From assembly GCA_009702305.1 (NCBI GenBank), contig WLIH01000107.1, positions 1-7,712 on the forward strand: DNA of 7,712 nucleotides, given 5' to 3'. A model generated the notes under the pieces. The model saw only the letters and a list, made by a program, of their open reading frames with translations, was not told where the DNA came from and did not search any database. The DNA is from Actinomycetota bacterium (GTDB taxonomy: Bacteria; Actinomycetota; Actinomycetes; Propionibacteriales; Nocardioidaceae). This document shows positions 1 through 7,712 of this stretch, piece by piece (the first letter of the stretch is position 1; every line of letters begins with the position of its first letter). Both the position numbers and the translations under genes were made by a program.

Positions 1-31
1 GCCGGCGCAGCGTCAGCGCTACGGCGCCGGC
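1..31. terminator. Hairpin across the nei stop codon, possible terminator
   Basis: The arms GCCGGCGC (1-8) and GCGCCGGC (24-31) are perfect reverse complements. A further inner pairing, CGT (11-13) with ACG (21-23), leaves an AG bulge and a 7-nt loop. The structure covers the last codons and the TAG stop of the glycosylase gene (stop at 19-21). A strong GC hairpin at the end of an operon could stop transcription or protect the 3' end of the mRNA. No U-tract can be judged because the window ends at base 1. Such hairpins also arise by chance in sequence this GC-rich, so the terminator role is only inferred. Confidence 0.3.
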
Positions 32-805
32 TGGCAGGCCGGACAGAAGTAGATCGCACGCTCGCGCCCCGATTCGCCCTGCTGGTCGACCTGGATCGTG
101 GTGCCGCAGCGTCGGCACGGTGAGCGGTCGCGGCGGTAGACCCACATCCGCATCCGCTCGCGCAGATCGCCGGTGGTCGACTGGATCGCGCGCTCCTTGT
201 TGAGGTCGAGCATCTGGCGGCCGCGGCGCACCATCCGTGGCAGTGCGTCGATTTCGCCGGCGAGTCGACGGGGATGGACGCCCGAGACGAAGCAGAGCTC
301 GGCGACGTACATGTTGCCCAAGCCGGCGAGGTTCGTCTGGTCGCGCAGGGCGTCACCGATCTCCCGCTCCGGCCCGGCCGCGATCCGGCGCAGCGCCTCG
401 GACTCGTCCCAGTCCGGGCCGAGGAGGTCGGGCCCGAGATGGCCGACCACCGTGTCCTCTGCTGCGGTCTCGACCAGCTCGACGATCCCGAGGCTGTAGC
501 CCACGGCGCTGGCGCCCGCGACCCCCAACACCACCCGCGCCTGGTGCGCGGGCCGGCTCCAGCGCTCCTCGTCGCGGTGGATCCGCCAGGCGCCCTCCAT
601 CTTGAGATGGGTGTGCAGGGTCCACGAGGTGTCCTCGGTCGCGATCCGGGTCAGCAGATGCTTGCCCCGCGCCACCGTGGTCGTCACCCGTGCGCCGGCG
701 AGGTCGACGGTCGCCAGCTGGGGCACCCGGAAGTCGGAGACGAGCAGGACCTTGCCGGACAGGGCGCGGTCGAGCAGGCGCGCCGCCCGGAAGACGGTGT
801 CGCCC

Positions 806-813
<8 letters not shown>
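19..813 (-). CDS. nei: Fpg/Nei-family DNA glycosylase/AP lyase (endonuclease VIII-like, Nei2 type)
   Basis: A 264-residue bifunctional base-excision repair enzyme. It should remove oxidised bases, mainly pyrimidines if truly Nei-like, and cut the DNA backbone at the resulting abasic site. After removal of Met1 the N-terminus reads PEGDTVF; Pro2 is the Schiff-base nucleophile and Glu3 the catalytic acid of the family. This fixes the GTG at 813-811 as the start, because any other start would lose or bury Pro2. Lys51 in VARGKHL matches the conserved beta-hairpin lysine. The helix-two-turn-helix lies at about 158-181 (DQTNLAGLGN onward). A C-terminal zinc finger uses Cys233, Cys236, Cys257 and Cys260, with the expected DNA-contacting arginine at 252 (RAIYFC). 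The length is normal for the family and all key residues are present. The start overlaps the end of lhr by 8 bp, so it is probably translationally coupled to it. Assignment to Nei rather than Fpg rests on the PEGDTV start and the lhr linkage; substrate range cannot be read from sequence. Confidence 0.95.
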
Positions 814-5509
<4,696 letters not shown>

Positions 5510-5516
5510 GTGCTCA

Positions 5517-5521
5517 TCCTT
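5517..5521 (-). promoter_or_regulatory. Shine-Dalgarno sequence of lhr
   Basis: In mRNA sense AAGGA (5521-5517) precedes the ATG at 5509 by 7 nt. It decides the lhr start against the longer open frame reaching back to 5770. It lies in the 67-bp gap after the HNH gene stop, so lhr can be translated independently of that gene. Confidence 0.75.
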
Positions 5522-5576
5522 GCCGACGGCACCGACACTCACACGGTGCAGTGGGGGGCGCGGCCTGGCGGGTGGC

Positions 5577-6860
5577 CTATCTGCGTGGGTGCAGACGCCA
5601 GCCGATGCCGCTCGCGCGGCGCAGCTCGAAGTGATCGTCATGCGCGCGCTGGTGATGCCAGCCGCACAACGGCACCGCGTTGGACAGGTCGGTGCGTCCG
5701 CCCTGCGACCACGGCAGGGGATGGTGGATCTCGCACCACGCGAACGGGCGCTCGCAGCCGTCGACGGCACACGTGTCGTGGACGACGGCGAGCGCTCTGC
5801 GCTGATGGCTGGAGTGGAGGCGGCGTTCGCGGCCGAGGTCGAGTGGCACCGACTCGCCGCCCAGGACGACGGGCACCAGCCCGGCCTCGCAGGCCAGTCG
5901 GCGCGCCTCCGAGGCGGTGATGCGGGTGCCGGTGTCGAGTCGTCCGGCGCCGGGCTCGCCGCGCAGCGCCTCGAGCCCGATCGTCACGAGGCTGGTCACG
6001 CCGTTGGCGGCGTGGCCGACCGTGGGGAGATGCTCGACCAGCTCGCAGAGCGCGGCACCGTCCAGCTCGTAGCCGCCGAGTCCAGCCGGAGCCGAGGGGT
6101 CGACGAGAGTGCGGCCGTCCCGGTCGCGGGTGAGTCGCCGTGGCGCTCGGAGCCGGTCGAGCGCCTGGCGCAGCAGCGACCCGTGCAGCTCGGGCACGAC
6201 GAACCGGCCAGACCAGGTGCCGTCACCGTTGTCGTGCAGCGAGAGGTAGGTCTCGCGCCGGGCGTGGGCGGACTCCCGGCCGAGCATGATCGCCTCGTGC
6301 CGGTCGGCGAGGTCGCGGTCGACGGGATCGAACATCCTCCGGGCGACCTGGCGCAGCCGACGAGCGTTCATCGGGCGACCGGAGCGGGTGCCGACGCCGG
6401 TGGCTTTGTCCACCAGGATCGTCTCGGCCGTCGCGATCTGCTCGTGCGTCGCCTCGGGAGGAGCCTGCTCGGCGGCGTTGACGATCACCCGGACCTGGTC
6501 CGAGCGCAGCCGTCCCTCGGCGTACGCCGCCCGGGTGGCGGCGTACTTGTCGCGCAGCAGTCGCGCGATCCGCAGCCCGCCTGCCCAGACCTCGCGGGTG
6601 TCACCGGTGAGCGCCGCAGCCCAGGCGTCGGTGCCGGTCGCGCCCGAGCGGACCGCGAGACGACGTCGCTCCGCCTCGGCGGACAGCGTCAGGCGCAGCG
6701 CGGCCGCCTGCGACTCCAGGGCTGCCAGCTCACCGATCGCGAAGGGCAGCTCGCCCTCGTCGACGCCGGCCACCTCGACCGCGCGCGCCTCGTCGAGGCA
6801 GGCGCGGGCCTGCACCACGGCCGGGGAGAGCGTGGGGGTCGGGAGGGCGTGGACGGACAT
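5577..6860 (-). CDS. DUF222 / 13E12-repeat family HNH endonuclease
   Basis: A 427-residue protein with an N-terminal helical DUF222-type region (about 40-330, rich in Arg, Ala, Glu and Leu) and a C-terminal HNH nuclease domain (about 360-405). The nuclease signature is intact: Cys364 and Cys369, then CEIHH (376-380), Trp384, GG (387-388), Thr390, Asn394, Leu398-Cys399 and His402-His403. His379/His380 and the later His pair should bind the metal and activate water, with the cysteines holding a structural zinc. These proteins occur in many, often diverged, copies in actinomycete genomes (the 13E12 repeat family of mycobacteria). Their natural target is unknown; mobile-element, phage-related and repair roles have all been considered. 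The start at 6860 is the first ATG after the Rid gene stop. The frame continues upstream, but only through sequence used by the Rid gene. No clear Shine-Dalgarno precedes this ATG. The gene is co-directional with lhr, 67 bp upstream of it. Confidence 0.9.
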   Translation of the reverse strand: MSVHALPTPTLSPAVVQARACLDEARAVEVAGVDEGELPFAIGELAALESQAAALRLTLSAEAERRRLAVRSGATGTDAWAAALTGDTREVWAGGLRIARLLRDKYAATRAAYAEGRLRSDQVRVIVNAAEQAPPEATHEQIATAETILVDKATGVGTRSGRPMNARRLRQVARRMFDPVDRDLADRHEAIMLGRESAHARRETYLSLHDNGDGTWSGRFVVPELHGSLLRQALDRLRAPRRLTRDRDGRTLVDPSAPAGLGGYELDGAALCELVEHLPTVGHAANGVTSLVTIGLEALRGEPGAGRLDTGTRITASEARRLACEAGLVPVVLGGESVPLDLGRERRLHSSHQRRALAVVHDTCAVDGCERPFAWCEIHHPLPWSQGGRTDLSNAVPLCGWHHQRAHDDHFELRRASGIGWRLHPRR

Positions 6861-6869
6861 GGGACCAGT

Positions 6870-6886
6870 GCACCGAGGGGCACCGA
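6870..6886. repeat. Short direct repeat upstream of the HNH gene
   Basis: GCACCGA occurs at 6870-6876 and 6880-6886, a 10-bp period of about one helical turn, in the 77-bp gap between the Rid gene stop and the HNH gene start. The placement suits a regulator site just before the ATG at 6860. The unit is short and the region GC-rich, so chance is a real alternative. Confidence 0.3.
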
Positions 6887-6937
6887 CAGTCCGGGTGGGG
6901 GAGGGGAGGTGCTTGTGGAGAAGCGGGTCGGCGGCCC

Positions 6938-7315
6938 TCAGGGCACGATCGCGTCGAGCTCGACCTCGACGACCCAGCGGGGGTCGAGCAGGGCGGCGAC
7001 GACCATGGTGGAGGCGGGCCGGACGTCGCCGAAGACCTCGCCGTGCACGCGACCGACGGCGTCGACGACGTCCGGGGAGGCGACGTACTGACGCGTGCGG
7101 ATCACGTCGGTCACGCTGCCGCCGAGCTCGACGAGCGCGCCGACGGCGATCTCCCAGCAGCGCCTCGCCTGGACCGCCGGGTCGGGGTCGACGGTGCCGT
7201 CGGGCCACACCGGCGCGGTGCCGCTGACCGCGATCGTCGAGCCGATCCGGACGGCCCGGCTGAAGCCGATGCTCTGCTCGAAGGGGGATCCGCTGCTGGC
7301 TGAGGTGCGCGTCAT
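6938..7315 (-). CDS. Rid family (YjgF/YER057c/UK114) protein lacking the RidA catalytic arginine
   Basis: A 125-residue single-domain protein of the trimeric Rid superfamily. RidA members hydrolyse reactive enamines/imines made by PLP enzymes. Family features are SGTAP (31-35), Asp44-Pro with Gln49 (QARRCWEIAV), the DVIRTRQYV strand (70-78), AHGEVF-like HGEVF (91-95) and the closing strand VEVELDAIV. By comparison with E. coli RidA (recalled PARSCVEVARL around Arg105), the local sequence RPASTMVVAAL places Ser102 where the catalytic Arg should be. That pattern belongs to Rid subgroups outside Rid1-3, for which deaminase activity is not expected. The conserved late glutamate is present (Glu119). 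ATG 7315 is preferred because a TACGGT hexamer sits exactly 7 nt before it. A GTG at 7324 in the same frame would add three residues. The first gene of the minus-strand run, it is divergent from an ABC ATPase gene. The exact substrate is unknown. Confidence 0.9.
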   Translation of the reverse strand: MTRTSASSGSPFEQSIGFSRAVRIGSTIAVSGTAPVWPDGTVDPDPAVQARRCWEIAVGALVELGGSVTDVIRTRQYVASPDVVDAVGRVHGEVFGDVRPASTMVVAALLDPRWVVEVELDAIVP

Positions 7316-7322
7316 GGGGCCC

Positions 7323-7328
7323 ACCGTA
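7323..7328 (-). promoter_or_regulatory. Putative -10 element of the Rid gene (leaderless transcript)
   Basis: In the gene's sense the sequence is TACGGT, then GGGCCCC, then ATG (7315). A TANNNT hexamer with a 7-nt gap to the start codon is the usual layout of leaderless genes in actinobacteria, and no convincing Shine-Dalgarno is seen. A CTGACA hexamer (7354-7349) resembles a -35 box but lies 20 bp away, longer than the ideal 17-18 bp. Confidence 0.5.
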
Positions 7329-7349
7329 GGACGAATGCAGGTGCCCGTT

Positions 7350-7362
7350 GTCAGCGACTGAC
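7350..7362. promoter_or_regulatory. Inverted repeat GTCAG-CGA-CTGAC, possible operator
   Basis: Two perfect 5-bp arms (7350-7354 and 7358-7362) flank CGA in the middle of the 62-bp divergent region. The repeat ends 2 bp before the putative -10 of the ABC gene and overlaps the -35-like hexamer of the Rid gene. A repressor bound here could control both directions. The arms are short, so support is modest. Confidence 0.35.
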
Positions 7363-7364
7363 CC

Positions 7365-7370
7365 TAAGGT
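7365..7370 (+). promoter_or_regulatory. Putative -10 element of the ABC gene (or its ribosome binding site)
   Basis: TAAGGT is followed by GCTTCCC and then the GTG start at 7378, again TANNNT plus 7 nt as in leaderless genes. The same bases contain AAGG (7366-7369), 8 nt before GTG, which could instead serve as a Shine-Dalgarno in a longer transcript. No good -35 box is seen at the normal distance (about 7341-7347). Confidence 0.45.
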
Positions 7371-7377
7371 GCTTCCC

Positions 7378-7712
7378 GTGCCTGACACCGACGACTCCAT
7401 GATCCTCGCCCGCGGCCTGCGCAAGCAGTTCGGGGGCTTCGAGGCGGTCAAGGGCATCGACGTGGACGTACGCCGGGGCGAGGCGTTCGGCTTCCTCGGC
7501 CCGAACGGCGCCGGCAAGTCCTCGACGATGCGGATGATCGCGGCGGTCTCCCCGGTCAGCGGCGGCGAGCTGCGCATCCTCGGCCTGGACCCCGCCGTCG
7601 ACGGTCCGTCGATCCGGGCCAGGATCGGGGTCTGCCCCCAGGAGGACACACTCGACACCGAGCTCACGGTGCGCGACAACCTCTACGTCTACGGGCGCTA
7701 CTTCGGCCTGCC
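7378..7712 (+). CDS. ABC transporter ATP-binding protein, DrrA/NodI type (partial, 3' end missing)
   Basis: The first 111 residues of an ABC ATPase; the window ends inside codon 112. After a short acidic N-terminus (PDTDDS), the core begins at ILARGLRKQFG. Walker A is GPNGAGKSS (41-49, catalytic Lys47). The Q-loop glutamine is Gln88 in GVCPQED, followed by LDTELTVRDNL and YGRYFGL. The Q-loop plus this following segment is typical of the NodI/daunorubicin-resistance (DrrA) exporter ATPases. Such proteins power efflux with a separate ABC-2 type membrane subunit, usually encoded just downstream, which is out of view. The ABC signature, Walker B and switch histidine are also beyond the edge. GTG 7378 is chosen for its upstream TAAGGT; an internal ATG at codon 8 would also keep the whole domain. 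It is divergent from the Rid gene and so probably regulated separately from the repair genes. The exported substrate cannot be inferred. Confidence 0.93.
   Translation, partial: MPDTDDSMILARGLRKQFGGFEAVKGIDVDVRRGEAFGFLGPNGAGKSSTMRMIAAVSPVSGGELRILGLDPAVDGPSIRARIGVCPQEDTLDTELTVRDNLYVYGRYFGL

Noticed and set aside
5510..5770. 87-residue N-terminal extension of Lhr
   Set aside because: It lies inside the HNH nuclease domain coding sequence and has biased, featureless composition. ATG 5509 has a good AAGGA and gives the expected N-terminus.
7348..7353. TTGTCA as a -35 box for the ABC gene
   Set aside because: Only 11 bp separate it from TAAGGT, too short for a normal sigma-70-type promoter.
6861..7679. 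273-residue N-terminal extension of the HNH protein
   Set aside because: The frame runs through the Rid gene and antisense to the ABC gene, and its translation is low-complexity Arg-rich. The DUF222-like sequence begins only after ATG 6860.

Overview
The window is very GC-rich, with GC-heavy third codon positions, short intergenic gaps and GTG as well as ATG starts. The gene set (a long Lhr helicase followed by a Nei-type glycosylase, and a DUF222/13E12-type HNH protein) points to a high-GC actinomycete, probably Nocardioides-like or a relative of the mycobacteria. The genus is an inference from content and style, not a database match.

Four complete genes lie on the minus strand and are read from right to left. 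They are a Rid-family (YjgF/YER057c/UK114) protein (7315-6938), a DUF222-HNH endonuclease (6860-5577), a full-length Lhr superfamily-2 helicase of 1567 residues (5509-806) and an Fpg/Nei-family DNA glycosylase (813-19). A fifth gene, an ABC-transporter ATPase of the DrrA/NodI type, starts divergently at 7378 and runs off the right edge after 111 codons. No gene-free stretch exceeds 80 bases; the gaps are 62 bp (Rid/ABC), 77 bp (Rid/HNH) and 67 bp (HNH/Lhr).

The functional core is the Lhr-Nei pair. The lhr stop codon overlaps the nei GTG start by 8 bp, so the two proteins are very likely translated together, coupling a DNA repair helicase to a base-excision glycosylase. This pairing is also known in mycobacteria (from memory, lhr Rv3296 next to nei Rv3297 in M. 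tuberculosis), so it is a conserved arrangement and not a new system. The HNH gene upstream runs in the same direction, but lhr has its own strong Shine-Dalgarno sequence, and a functional link is only a possibility.

The most interesting non-coding stretch is the 62-bp divergent region between the Rid gene and the ABC gene. Each gene has a TANNNT -10-like hexamer exactly 7 nt before its start codon, the geometry of leaderless actinobacterial transcripts. A small inverted repeat sits between the two. The Rid protein also appears to lack the arginine needed for imine deaminase activity in RidA. I found no CRISPR array, tRNA, rRNA, insertion sequence or obviously new multi-gene system.
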